Assembly: GCF_004345645.1 (NCBI RefSeq)
Contig: NZ_SLWS01000011.1
Location: forward strand, 62,001 to 126,000
Reading direction: 5' to 3'
From: Actinocrispum wychmicini
GTDB taxonomy: Bacteria; Actinomycetota; Actinomycetes; Mycobacteriales; Pseudonocardiaceae
DNA length: 64,000 nt
A model generated the notes under the pieces. The model was not told the origin of the DNA. It saw only the letters and a program-made list of their open reading frames with translations, and searched no databases. Positions 49,862 through 57,499 of this stretch are shown here, piece after piece. Position 1 is the stretch's first letter, and each line of letters starts with the position of its first letter. The translations under genes and the position numbers were made by a program.

Positions 49862-51860
49862 ACGGCAGGTACCAGTTGGCTTTGCCCAGCACGGCCATGG
49901 CGGCGGGGACCAGCAGGAGGCGGACCAGGGTGACGTCGACGAGGATGGCCACGGCCATGCCCACGCCGATGATCTTCACCATGACGCTGGTGTCGAAGGC
50001 GAATCCGGCGGCGACCGAGATCATGATCGCGGCGGCGTAGCCGATGATCTTGGCGCTGGCGCCGAGGCCGTGCACCACACTGTCCCGGTCGGACATTCCC
50101 TGGTCGTGGTTTTCCTTGACGGTGCTCAACATGAACACCTCGTAGTCCATGGACAGGCCGAACAGGATGGCGAACAGCACCATCGGCACCCAGCCCGCGA
50201 TCGGCACCGGGCCGGCGAGGCCGATCAGGGCGGCGCCGACCTTGGTCTGAAACGCCAGGGTGAGCACGCCGTAGGAGGCGGCGACGGACATCAGGTTGGC
50301 CAGTACCGCCTTGGCGGGCAGCACGAGCGACCGGAACACCACCAGCAACAGCGCGAACGTGGCCGCCAGGACGGCCGCGATGACGATCCATAACCTGGCC
50401 GTGAGCGTTGCGGTCATGTCGACCATGGCCGCGGTGGGGCCGGTGATGTCGGCGCCGGGTGGCAGGCGGCGGTTCAGGGTCGCCAGGAGGTCACGGGTCG
50501 CCGCGGTTTGTGGGCCGGTGGTCGGGATGACCTGGAAGACCGAGGTGTGCGGATCCGGTGAGTCGACGGTTGGGGTCACCGAACGCACGCCAGGCACGGT
50601 CGCGAAGGAGTCGTGGAGAGATCGCGCCTGGTCGCGGCCCGCCACGACAGTGAGTGGGCCGTTCGCGCCGGCACCGAACCCTTCGGCGACCAGGTCGTAC
50701 GCCTGGCGGGTGGGTTTGTCGGCGGACTCGCTGCCTGGGTCGTTCTCGCCGAGTCGCATGCCCAACGCGGGCAGGGCCAGCGCGAGCAGTGCGGTCGCGC
50801 TGATCACCAGCCACAGCACCGGCCGGTGGGTCACCCGCCTGGCCAGCCGCTCGGCCCAGCCGGAGTGGAACGAGTCGCTCGGCAGCGTGGCGGCCTTGCG
50901 CGCTTTACGGCTGAACACCCGAGGCCCGAGCGCGCCCAACAACGCGGGCAGCAGGGTGATCGCGGCCCCGACGCACGCGAAGATCACCAACGCGGCGGCC
51001 AGCCCCATCGTGGCGAATCCCGGCATGCCGCTGAACACCAGGCCGGTGATCCCGATCAGCACGCTCAGCCCGGCGAAGACCACGGACTTGCCCGCGGTGG
51101 CCGTCGCGTGCGCGGCCGCTTCCACCGGGCTGAGCCGCGCGGCCATGCCCTGGCGGTGCCGGGCGACCACGAACAGCCCGTAGTCGATGCCGACCCCCAG
51201 GCCGAGCATGCTGCCCAGGGTGGGGCTGACCGAGTTGACGTCCACCACCGCGGCGAGCAGGCCGATCAACCCCAGCCCGACCCCCAGGCCGGCGACCGCG
51301 ACCATCAACGGCAGACCAGCGGCCAGCGCCGACCCGAACGCGAGCAGCAGCACGAGAAGCGCGACGACGGCGCCCACCGCCTCAGCGACTCCGTTGGGTC
51401 CCTGAACGCTCTGCGGGATCTCGCCGCCGACCGCCACGCGGACCCCGGGCCCGGCGAGCGACTGGGCGACGGTGTCGAGTTGGTCGACGGTCGCCTGAGC
51501 GTCCAGATCGGGCAGTTCCGCGGCGTACTGCACGGTCAGCAGGACGATCCGGTCGTTTCGCTGGACGGTGACCGACCGCACGCCCGGCAACGCTCTGAGT
51601 GAGTTCGCCGTCCGCGTGACCGTGTCCTGGTCGACCGGTGTGGCGACGATGTGCGCCTCCGCGCCGGTGGCGTCCGGGAAACTGGCCCTGAGCTGCTGGG
51701 CTGCCCGGTCGCTTGACGTCCCAGGGGCCGTCATCGCGTCCCGGAAGCCGCCGCCGATCACGTTCGCCAACGCGGTGACGGCCGCGATCGCCACCACCCA
51801 CGCCGCCACCACCCGCCAGGGATGCCGGGCGCAGACGGTGCCCAGCCGATGCAATGTCAT
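49767..51860 (-). CDS. MMPL/RND-type membrane exporter
   Basis: 697 aa. The 12-TM RND layout with two halves is visible: TM1 (VVAAWVVAIAAVTALANVIG), periplasmic loop, TM cluster AVVALLVLLLAFGSALAAGL to LLPALLGALG, then the second half VLWLVISATALLALALPALG and LWIVIAAVLAATFALLLVVF. MMPL hallmark motifs are GLGVGIDYGLFVVARHR and FGLSMDYEVFMLS. Actinobacterial MMPL proteins export lipids or drugs. ATG 51860 is divergent from a LysR gene that probably regulates it. Its last 32 codons lie antisense to the HD-Hsp90 gene end; the Pro/Arg-rich tail may be an extension of the usual C-terminus. Confidence 0.9.
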   Translation of the reverse strand: MTLHRLGTVCARHPWRVVAAWVVAIAAVTALANVIGGGFRDAMTAPGTSSDRAAQQLRASFPDATGAEAHIVATPVDQDTVTRTANSLRALPGVRSVTVQRNDRIVLLTVQYAAELPDLDAQATVDQLDTVAQSLAGPGVRVAVGGEIPQSVQGPNGVAEAVGAVVALLVLLLAFGSALAAGLPLMVAVAGLGVGLGLIGLLAAVVDVNSVSPTLGSMLGLGVGIDYGLFVVARHRQGMAARLSPVEAAAHATATAGKSVVFAGLSVLIGITGLVFSGMPGFATMGLAAALVIFACVGAAITLLPALLGALGPRVFSRKARKAATLPSDSFHSGWAERLARRVTHRPVLWLVISATALLALALPALGMRLGENDPGSESADKPTRQAYDLVAEGFGAGANGPLTVVAGRDQARSLHDSFATVPGVRSVTPTVDSPDPHTSVFQVIPTTGPQTAATRDLLATLNRRLPPGADITGPTAAMVDMTATLTARLWIVIAAVLAATFALLLVVFRSLVLPAKAVLANLMSVAASYGVLTLAFQTKVGAALIGLAGPVPIAGWVPMVLFAILFGLSMDYEVFMLSTVKENHDQGMSDRDSVVHGLGASAKIIGYAAAIMISVAAGFAFDTSVMVKIIGVGMAVAILVDVTLVRLLLVPAAMAVLGKANWYLPFRKPGSRPRTGPGHPAEASRNPETATTPGAG

Positions 51861-51914
51861 GGTTCGAGTGGACGTCCGGGGCGGTGCCGCGGTCCAACAG
51901 CGCTCGGGTCCGGA

Positions 51915-51934
51915 TTGACAACGGGCGGTTGTGA
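51915..51934. promoter_or_regulatory. LysR-type binding dyad in the mmpL-lysR divergent region
   Basis: ACAACGGGCGGTTGT (51918-51932) is an inverted repeat with 5-bp arms, extended as T-GACAAC...GTTGTG-A, overlapping TTGACA. It lies 15 nt before the LysR ATG and 55 nt from the MMPL ATG, where a LysR regulator would be expected to bind. Confidence 0.45.
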
Positions 51935-51948
51935 GTGACGATGGCGTC

Positions 51949-52941
51949 ATGGATCTGGACACCGCGCTGTTGCGGGCGTTCGTGGTGACCGCCGAGGAGC
52001 TGCACTTCGGCCGGGCCGCGAGCCGTCTTGTGCTGAGCCAGCAGGCGTTGTCGAAACGGATCGCCCGGCTGGAGGTGCTGCTCGGGGTCGAACTGTTCGA
52101 ACGCACCAACAGGCGGGTGACGTTGTCGCCGGCGGGGGAGCGGCTGGTGGGACCGGCCACCGCCGCGCTGTCCACATTGGACATCGCGCTCGGGTCCGCC
52201 GGCGCGTGGCCGGGACCGCTGACTGTGGACGTGCTCAACGAGCACCTGCCGCCGCTGCGGATGGTGCACCAGGCCATCGACCGCGACCCGTCGCTGCGCC
52301 TTCAGGTGACGATGCGCAAGGGCGACCGGGACGTGGTGAGCGACCTGCGGCGTGGGGACTTCGACCTCGCGTTCGGCCGGGCCGGCGCGATCACACCGTG
52401 GCCGGCCGATCTCAGCAGGACAGTCCTGATGCTCGAACCCGTCGGGCTGCTCGTGTCGGCGGACGACCCGTTGTGCGCCCGGGACGAGGTGACCTTGGCG
52501 GAGCTGCGGGCGATATCCCTGTGGTTCCCCGCGGTCGCGACGCCGGGTGAGTGGGTGGCGTACATGGACGAACTGGGCGACCGCTTCCAGTTGGCGATCG
52601 ACTACACCGGATCGACCATGGGGTTCGAGTTCTTCGTCAGCCGGATCGCCTCGGGCGTACGACGGGCGACGTTCATCGGCACGGCCATGGCGCTCCCGCC
52701 CGACACCGGACTGCGTGTGCTGCGGATCGCCGACCCGGTGCCGGTCTTCCCGTGGTGGGCGATCTGGCCGGGACGGGTGCCCGACACCCTGGTGGGCCGG
52801 CTGCTCACCGGCATGGTCGGCGGTCCCGTCCCACCGCCAGCGGTGCCGGACCCCGCACGGATCTGGCTGCCCGCCAACGACTACGACTATCTCGTCGAGG
52901 ATGCAACCTCGGTGCGGGGCGGTTCCGTCCATCGGGCGTGA
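51949..52941 (+). CDS. LysR-family transcriptional regulator
   Basis: 330 aa. The N-terminal HTH is typical (LLRAFVVTAEELHFGRAASR, LVLSQQALSKRIARLEVLLG, then ELFERTNRRVTLSPAGERL). The rest is the periplasmic-binding-protein-like effector domain. ATG 51949 places the HTH at the usual distance from the start; GTG 51931 is in frame but overlaps the operator dyad. Divergent orientation suggests it controls the MMPL exporter. Its TGA overlaps the start of the next gene (GTGA). Confidence 0.92.
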   Translation: MDLDTALLRAFVVTAEELHFGRAASRLVLSQQALSKRIARLEVLLGVELFERTNRRVTLSPAGERLVGPATAALSTLDIALGSAGAWPGPLTVDVLNEHLPPLRMVHQAIDRDPSLRLQVTMRKGDRDVVSDLRRGDFDLAFGRAGAITPWPADLSRTVLMLEPVGLLVSADDPLCARDEVTLAELRAISLWFPAVATPGEWVAYMDELGDRFQLAIDYTGSTMGFEFFVSRIASGVRRATFIGTAMALPPDTGLRVLRIADPVPVFPWWAIWPGRVPDTLVGRLLTGMVGGPVPPPAVPDPARIWLPANDYDYLVEDATSVRGGSVHRA

Positions 52942-53507
52942 CCAAATCCCTAGCCGTGTTCGCGGCCGTGGTGTTCGTCGTGGTAGTCACGGTCGCGTTG
53001 ATGCTGAAGGACAATGAGCAGCCCAGGACGACGGGGACGTGTGGTCTCCCGTTCTCCCAAGGGGAATGGGCGACGGACGTGGTCGCCACGGCAAGCATGT
53101 CGCACGCGCCCCACCTGGGCGAGACGGTCTCGCTGGTCGTCGACACGTGTGCCAAAGTCGACGGTCCGGTCGCCTTGGCGATCATCCTGCCGGACGGCTT
53201 CAGCTGGCAGCGCGCACCCGAAGCGATGAGCACGGACCGGCGGGTGTCGCGAGATCCAGCGAACCGCGGCTGCCTCACCACGGCGACAGGCCAGTGGCAG
53301 CTGACCGCGATGCGACCGATGACCCTGACCGGCACCGTGACGGCCGGCAAACTCGGGCACGTCGCCGTGCACGTTGAAGCGAACCACTACCTGGCGGACG
53401 TCTACCTCACAGTCGGCGAGGACCGGGCCGCATCGCGTTTCGGCTGGCCGAACCCGTCGACCTCGGCCGCTTCGGCGGACGAGCCGCCGGTGCCGACGTG
53501 TCCGTGA
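52938..53507 (+). CDS. membrane-anchored or secreted small protein of unknown function
   Basis: 189 aa. The N-terminal hydrophobic stretch LAVFAAVVFVVVVTVALML (about 5-23), without a clear cleavage or lipobox site, is followed by an extracytoplasmic domain with three Cys near TCGLPF, DTCAK and GCLTT and a C-terminal PTCP. Even numbers suggest disulphides. Predicted beta-rich (SLVVDTCAKVDGPVALAIIL; HVAVHVEANHYLADVYLTVG). The GTG overlaps the LysR stop, so it is cotranscribed. No family recognised. Confidence 0.65.
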   Translation: MTKSLAVFAAVVFVVVVTVALMLKDNEQPRTTGTCGLPFSQGEWATDVVATASMSHAPHLGETVSLVVDTCAKVDGPVALAIILPDGFSWQRAPEAMSTDRRVSRDPANRGCLTTATGQWQLTAMRPMTLTGTVTAGKLGHVAVHVEANHYLADVYLTVGEDRAASRFGWPNPSTSAASADEPPVPTCP

Positions 53508-53508
53508 G

Positions 53509-54108
53509 TCAGCGCCAGGCGAACACCGGCTGTTCCAGGTCGTCCACCCGGGTGTGTCGTCGGTGCAGCACGACCTCACGGAACTGGTACAGCATCGCCG
53601 CGGTCGGCGCGTGCACCAGGTGGCCCAGCAGGGGAAGTTGGATCACCGGCCGGTCCGACTCGGGGATCCGCAGGAACCGCGGGGTCACTTCGAGGTCCCG
53701 CAGCGGAACCCAGTCCAGTGTGGCGACCTCGGCCGGGTTCGGTGACGGCCGGCCGGCCCCGTCGGCCCAGACCACCACCGGGGTGATCACGTAGCCGGAC
53801 CGGGTCGGGTAGTCGTCCAGCCGGCCGAGCACGTCGTCGCGGCCACACGCGACACCCACCTCCTCCCGCAACTCCCGCAGGGCGGCCCCGACCGTGTCCT
53901 CACCGTCGTCGACCCGGCCGCCGGGCAACGCGAACTGCCCGGCGTGCGCGCGCATCGTGACCGGCCGGGTGATCAGCCAGAACCCGAACTCCTCCGCCCG
54001 ACCGCTCAACGCCACGCACACGGCGGCCGCGCGCCGGCCGTCCAACGGCACCGACCGGGCGGTGAACTCCCCCAGCCGTGCCACGATCGTGTCCCGCCCG
54101 ACAGCCAT
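53509..54108 (-). CDS. NUDIX hydrolase, CoA-pyrophosphatase-like
   Basis: 199 aa. A perfect NUDIX box begins at Gly64 (GRVDDGE, then REL, REEVGV: Gx5Ex7REUxEExGU). The upstream segment LITRPVTMRAHAGQFALPGG matches the UPF0035/NudL signature of CoA pyrophosphatases, which cut CoA to phosphopantetheine and 3',5'-ADP. Metal ligands are the box Glu residues. ATG 54108 is the only start in front of the beta-strand core. A hairpin and a tiny ORF with a strong ribosome site lie upstream. It ends 2 nt from the convergent secreted-protein gene. Confidence 0.85.
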   Translation of the reverse strand: MAVGRDTIVARLGEFTARSVPLDGRRAAAVCVALSGRAEEFGFWLITRPVTMRAHAGQFALPGGRVDDGEDTVGAALRELREEVGVACGRDDVLGRLDDYPTRSGYVITPVVVWADGAGRPSPNPAEVATLDWVPLRDLEVTPRFLRIPESDRPVIQLPLLGHLVHAPTAAMLYQFREVVLHRRHTRVDDLEQPVFAWR

Positions 54109-54130
54109 GCCCTCAGACTATGCCCGAGCA

Positions 54131-54158
54131 CGGGCAGGCAAACCGTGCTGCCTGCCCG
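54131..54158 (-). terminator. terminator/attenuator-type hairpin
   Basis: CGGGCAGGCA (54131-54140) and TGCCTGCCCG (54149-54158) are perfect 10-bp arms with an 8-nt loop. It lies between the 687-aa gene (stop at 54286) and the NUDIX start (54108), so it may terminate the first or attenuate the second. Confidence 0.6.
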
Positions 54159-54180
54159 CACCCGGTCGGTTGCCGAACGG

Positions 54181-54216
54181 TCATCCATGGTCGTCGCCGT
54201 TGCCGCCACTCTTCAT
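54181..54216 (-). CDS. possible 11-aa leader peptide
   Basis: On the minus strand an ATG at 54216 opens MKSGGNGDDHG and a stop. GGAGGTGATT, an almost perfect anti-SD match, lies 4 nt before the ATG (GGAGG core at 9 nt). The palindrome CCAGTGCACTGG (54232-54243) sits directly upstream, and the hairpin at 54131-54158 directly downstream, before the NUDIX gene. The layout fits a translated leader, but the ORF is so short that chance cannot be excluded. Confidence 0.3.
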   Translation of the reverse strand: MKSGGNGDDHG

Positions 54217-54285
54217 CGCCAATCACCTCCACCAGTGCACTGGCGGCCCGGAAAACCTGTCCGTCAGTTCCAGCGAGAGAGGGGG

Positions 54286-56349
54286 TCAGGAGTCGGTGAC
54301 GAGAGCGATGACGCGGGCACGCAGCGCGGTGACCGTGCCGTGGTACCGGGACTGTTCGACGCGCCCGTCGGTGTTCTCCTTGAGCCAGCGCTCGACGAGG
54401 CGGACGAGTTCGTCGGCCCGGTCGAGCATCCCCTGCGGCTCGTCGGCGACACCTGTCTCCAGGGCGAGCAGCAGCACTGGGACGGCACGCAACGCGAACA
54501 GGCAGTCCTCCAGGCGGGGGCGCAGTTTGCCCGGGGCGAACGCGTTGGTGGACATGACCTGCTGGACCCAGCGAAACGCCCGGCCGACCCACGGGACCGC
54601 CTCGTCGCGTTCGCCTCTCGCCAGCAGCAGTTCGGCCAACGCGCCGGCGGCGTCCGCGGCGAGGTATCTGCTGCGGGCCAGCGGACGGACGTCCCGGTCG
54701 CGGTTGAACAGCCGGGTGCGCCCGGGGATCACCGAATGCGTGAACAGGTGCAGGGCGGCCCGCAGGTCGTCCTCGCTGTCCTTGTTGCCCCCCAGGAAGG
54801 CGGCGTAGTTGTGCAACTGGAAGCTGACGGCGCTGTGGTCGGCGTCCGGGGCGAACAGGTCGAGCTCGACCGCGTCGGCGAACGCCGCCCAGTAGCGGCG
54901 CAGCGCGTCGGTCAACGGCCCACGGTCGGCGGCGGTCGAGCGCAGCATGTTCAGCTCGATGCACGCCACCGACAACACGTCCGCGAGCGTGCCGCGGTCG
55001 AGAGCGGCCGCGGTGAGACAGTCGTCAACGGCGGCCAGCAGCGCCGCCACGGTGTTCGACCCCACTTGGCCGTCGTGCCGCTGGACGCCGGCCCGCTGCA
55101 CGGCCAGCCGCAGCCGGGTCTCCGGGACCAGCGGGTCGGCCGGGTCGACCGTGCCCAGCAGTGTTTCGACGTCGTCAAGCAGGCCCGCGAACCCCGGTCC
55201 GGCCACCCAGGACGACGGCGCGAGCAGGCCCATCTGCCGGACGATCCCCATCGCGGCCAGCACGACGGCCCGGCGGGCCAGCAGCGGCAGCGCCGCCACG
55301 ACGGCCGGGGCGGGCAGCCGGACCGGCCCGGCCACCGCGTCGGCCAGGGCGTCGGCGAACTCGTCGGCCCGGTCGAGCAGCCCCGGGCCGTGCGCCCACG
55401 CTTCGACCAGCTCCCGGACCAGGCCGGACGACGGCACCAACGCCTCGACGACGGCCTGCTCGGGGACCCGTTCGCTGACCCACACGTACCCGGTGCTGTC
55501 CGGGGCGCCCATGTCGACCATCAGGCTGATCAGCTGGTCGACCAGGCGGTCGCCGACGCCGGGGCGGGTCGCCGCCGGCATGGTGTCCGCGTCCCTGAGA
55601 AATCCGTCACCGAGTGGTCCGTTGGCGGGCAGGGCCCCGGTCGCGTTCAACCGGGCGACGGCGATGCCGTCGAGGAAGTCCAGGTCCCTCGGCCGGGTCA
55701 CCGAGTCGTGACCGCCGGGCGCGCTGGCACCGATCTCGCAGCGTCCCTTCGGTCGGTCCGCCAGCCGTTCGGCCCAGGGGAACAGGGGGGCGTTGAGCGA
55801 GCCGCGTTGGATCGCGCGCGCGTTCACCGCCGCGACGACCAGGGCCGGCTGGGACCGGTACACCTCGATCGCGGTGGCCGCCCACGCGGCGATCCACTGG
55901 ATCGGCGGCAGGTCACCGCCGTCGGCGGAGCGCAGCAGGGGCAGGGCGGTGGCGATGGCCTGGGTGACGGGAGCCAGCAGGACGTTGGTCGCGGTGAGGA
56001 CGACGGCGGCCTTGGTGTCCGGGCCGAACCGGTTGACGGTCGCGGCGGCGATCTCGTTGGGCAACGACTTGCCCACGGCGGGCACGACCGCGCGGTTGTG
56101 GATCACCCACTGGCCCGCGTGCTCCTGTTCGCGCAGTCGCGCGGCGGCCGCCCGGGTGGGCAGCGGCGCGCCACGGGCGATCTCGGACACCGTGATGCTG
56201 GTGAAGTCGCAGACCCAGGTCAGCGGACGGAACGGGTTCTGCTCGGACGGGACGCCGAACAGCGGGGCGACCTTCCTGGCCAGCCGGGCGGGCACCAATT
56301 CCGACCGCTTCTCGATCACCTGGGGCACGACCGCGGGCAGCAACGTCAT
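54286..56349 (-). CDS. large uncharacterised protein
   Basis: 687 aa from ATG 56349, preceded by GGAG at 6 nt; in-frame ATG 56361 and a GTG at 56370 are alternatives. Mostly helical and Ala/Leu-rich, with no TM segment, Walker motif or known catalytic signature. Features: an N-terminal VCDFTSITVSEIARGAP, hydrophobic helices AALPLLARRAVVLAAMG and VVLTATNVLLAPVTQA, and TPR-like helices toward the end (ALAELLLARGERDEAVPWVG). It diverges from the CHAT-like operon with 139 bp between starts and may belong functionally to it. I cannot assign a family. Confidence 0.65.
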   Translation of the reverse strand: MTLLPAVVPQVIEKRSELVPARLARKVAPLFGVPSEQNPFRPLTWVCDFTSITVSEIARGAPLPTRAAAARLREQEHAGQWVIHNRAVVPAVGKSLPNEIAAATVNRFGPDTKAAVVLTATNVLLAPVTQAIATALPLLRSADGGDLPPIQWIAAWAATAIEVYRSQPALVVAAVNARAIQRGSLNAPLFPWAERLADRPKGRCEIGASAPGGHDSVTRPRDLDFLDGIAVARLNATGALPANGPLGDGFLRDADTMPAATRPGVGDRLVDQLISLMVDMGAPDSTGYVWVSERVPEQAVVEALVPSSGLVRELVEAWAHGPGLLDRADEFADALADAVAGPVRLPAPAVVAALPLLARRAVVLAAMGIVRQMGLLAPSSWVAGPGFAGLLDDVETLLGTVDPADPLVPETRLRLAVQRAGVQRHDGQVGSNTVAALLAAVDDCLTAAALDRGTLADVLSVACIELNMLRSTAADRGPLTDALRRYWAAFADAVELDLFAPDADHSAVSFQLHNYAAFLGGNKDSEDDLRAALHLFTHSVIPGRTRLFNRDRDVRPLARSRYLAADAAGALAELLLARGERDEAVPWVGRAFRWVQQVMSTNAFAPGKLRPRLEDCLFALRAVPVLLLALETGVADEPQGMLDRADELVRLVERWLKENTDGRVEQSRYHGTVTALRARVIALVTDS

Positions 56350-56455
56350 CCGTCTCTCCATCCTCAACACAGCCCATGATCGCAGTTCACCGTGCGTGGC
56401 CTGCGGTGTCCCGGCTTCGTCGTCCCGCCTTCGTCACAGTTGCATATCATGCTCA

Positions 56456-56486
56456 CAGAAAATCTTCTGTTAGAGTAGAAAACTCT
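56456..56486 (+). promoter_or_regulatory. AT-rich leader with two tandem hairpins
   Basis: CAGAA-AATC-TTCTG (56456-56469) is followed at once by AGAGT-AGAAA-ACTCT (56472-56486), ending 2 nt before the ATG at 56489. TAGAGT could serve as a -10. No ribosome site is seen. The stretch is conspicuously AT-rich and probably carries the promoter or operator of the pseudo-CHAT operon. Confidence 0.4.
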
Positions 56487-56488
56487 CC

Positions 56489-57499
56489 ATGAGCCCATGC
56501 CGCACTCCTCCCCACCTCACCCCCGAGGTCGTGCAAGCCGCTTTGGCCGAACTGCGCAAGTCCCGGACCGACCTGCACCGCAGCCACCAGGTCGCCCGCT
56601 GCGACCTGGGACTCGCCATGCCCGGCCTCCGGTTCGGCCGTGCCACCCCCGCGGCCGGCTTCGTGCTGTCCGGCGAGTGCGTCTGCCGGGACCTGGTCCT
56701 CGATGTCCTGTACGTCGTCTGGATGTTCCTGACGGAACACGGGGCGGACCGGGCCAACCTGGCCGGCGCCGTGCGGTACCACGTGCGCAAACGCGTCATC
56801 GACGTGTTCCGGTCGTACCGGGCCGACCGTGGTGCCCCGGTCAAGCCCAAGCAGGTCAGGAACAACCGGTACGGGCGCGCGCTGCCCGACGACGAGCACC
56901 GCGCGGTCCTCGGCCACCTGGCCGACGAGGCCGGGTACTCCGCGCCCCTGCCTGGCCAGGGCTACCTGCTCAGGCGACTGGCCGAACGCTGCGTCGCCGA
57001 GTTCGGCCAGTCGGTGCCGTACTACCTCGAACGGCTGCCCTCGATCATCCAGACGGTCAAACGCGTCTGCGGCGGCGGCAAGCGGGTCAACGTCGGCACG
57101 CGAACCGTCCCGGAGTACGTGTCCTGGTACGACGCCTACATCGACCGGCCGCTCGGCCGCCGGCCGGACTCGACCACCCGGAGCCTGTCCGACGAGGACG
57201 CGTTCCCGCAGGGCGCCGACCAGGTCGAGGACCCGGACGCGGCGCGGGCGTTCGACGCCGTCGAGCGGGCCGACCAAGTCGAGGACCCGGATGCGGTGGT
57301 CGTCGACATGGTCGTCGGCGGACTCGCCGGCGCCCCGCCCGACGACCAGGCTCGGGCGTTGCGCGGCACCGTGCGCGCCCTCGCCGACCGTGGACTGCTA
57401 CCCGAGAGGCGGGCCGTTTCGTTGCTGGCCGACCCTGCCCGGTTGGACGACGTGCTGTGCCAGGCGCAGGTCCTCATCGCCGGGAGTCACTGTGCCTGA
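56489..57499 (+). CDS. uncharacterised protein, first gene of the pseudo-CHAT operon
   Basis: 336 aa. Residues about 60-115 (CRDLVLDVLYVVWMFLTEHG, then AVRYHVRKRVIDVFRSYRAD) resemble a sigma-region-2-like helical bundle, and the Arg/Lys-rich segment could touch DNA. The C-terminal third is acidic (DEDAFPQGADQVEDPD appears, with DQVEDPDA repeated). No second DNA-binding domain is certain. ATG 56489 lies at the end of the AT-rich hairpin leader without a ribosome site, so a leaderless or structured start is possible. It overlaps the next gene by 8 nt. A regulator of the operon is the best guess. Confidence 0.55.
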   Translation: MSPCRTPPHLTPEVVQAALAELRKSRTDLHRSHQVARCDLGLAMPGLRFGRATPAAGFVLSGECVCRDLVLDVLYVVWMFLTEHGADRANLAGAVRYHVRKRVIDVFRSYRADRGAPVKPKQVRNNRYGRALPDDEHRAVLGHLADEAGYSAPLPGQGYLLRRLAERCVAEFGQSVPYYLERLPSIIQTVKRVCGGGKRVNVGTRTVPEYVSWYDAYIDRPLGRRPDSTTRSLSDEDAFPQGADQVEDPDAARAFDAVERADQVEDPDAVVVDMVVGGLAGAPPDDQARALRGTVRALADRGLLPERRAVSLLADPARLDDVLCQAQVLIAGSHCA

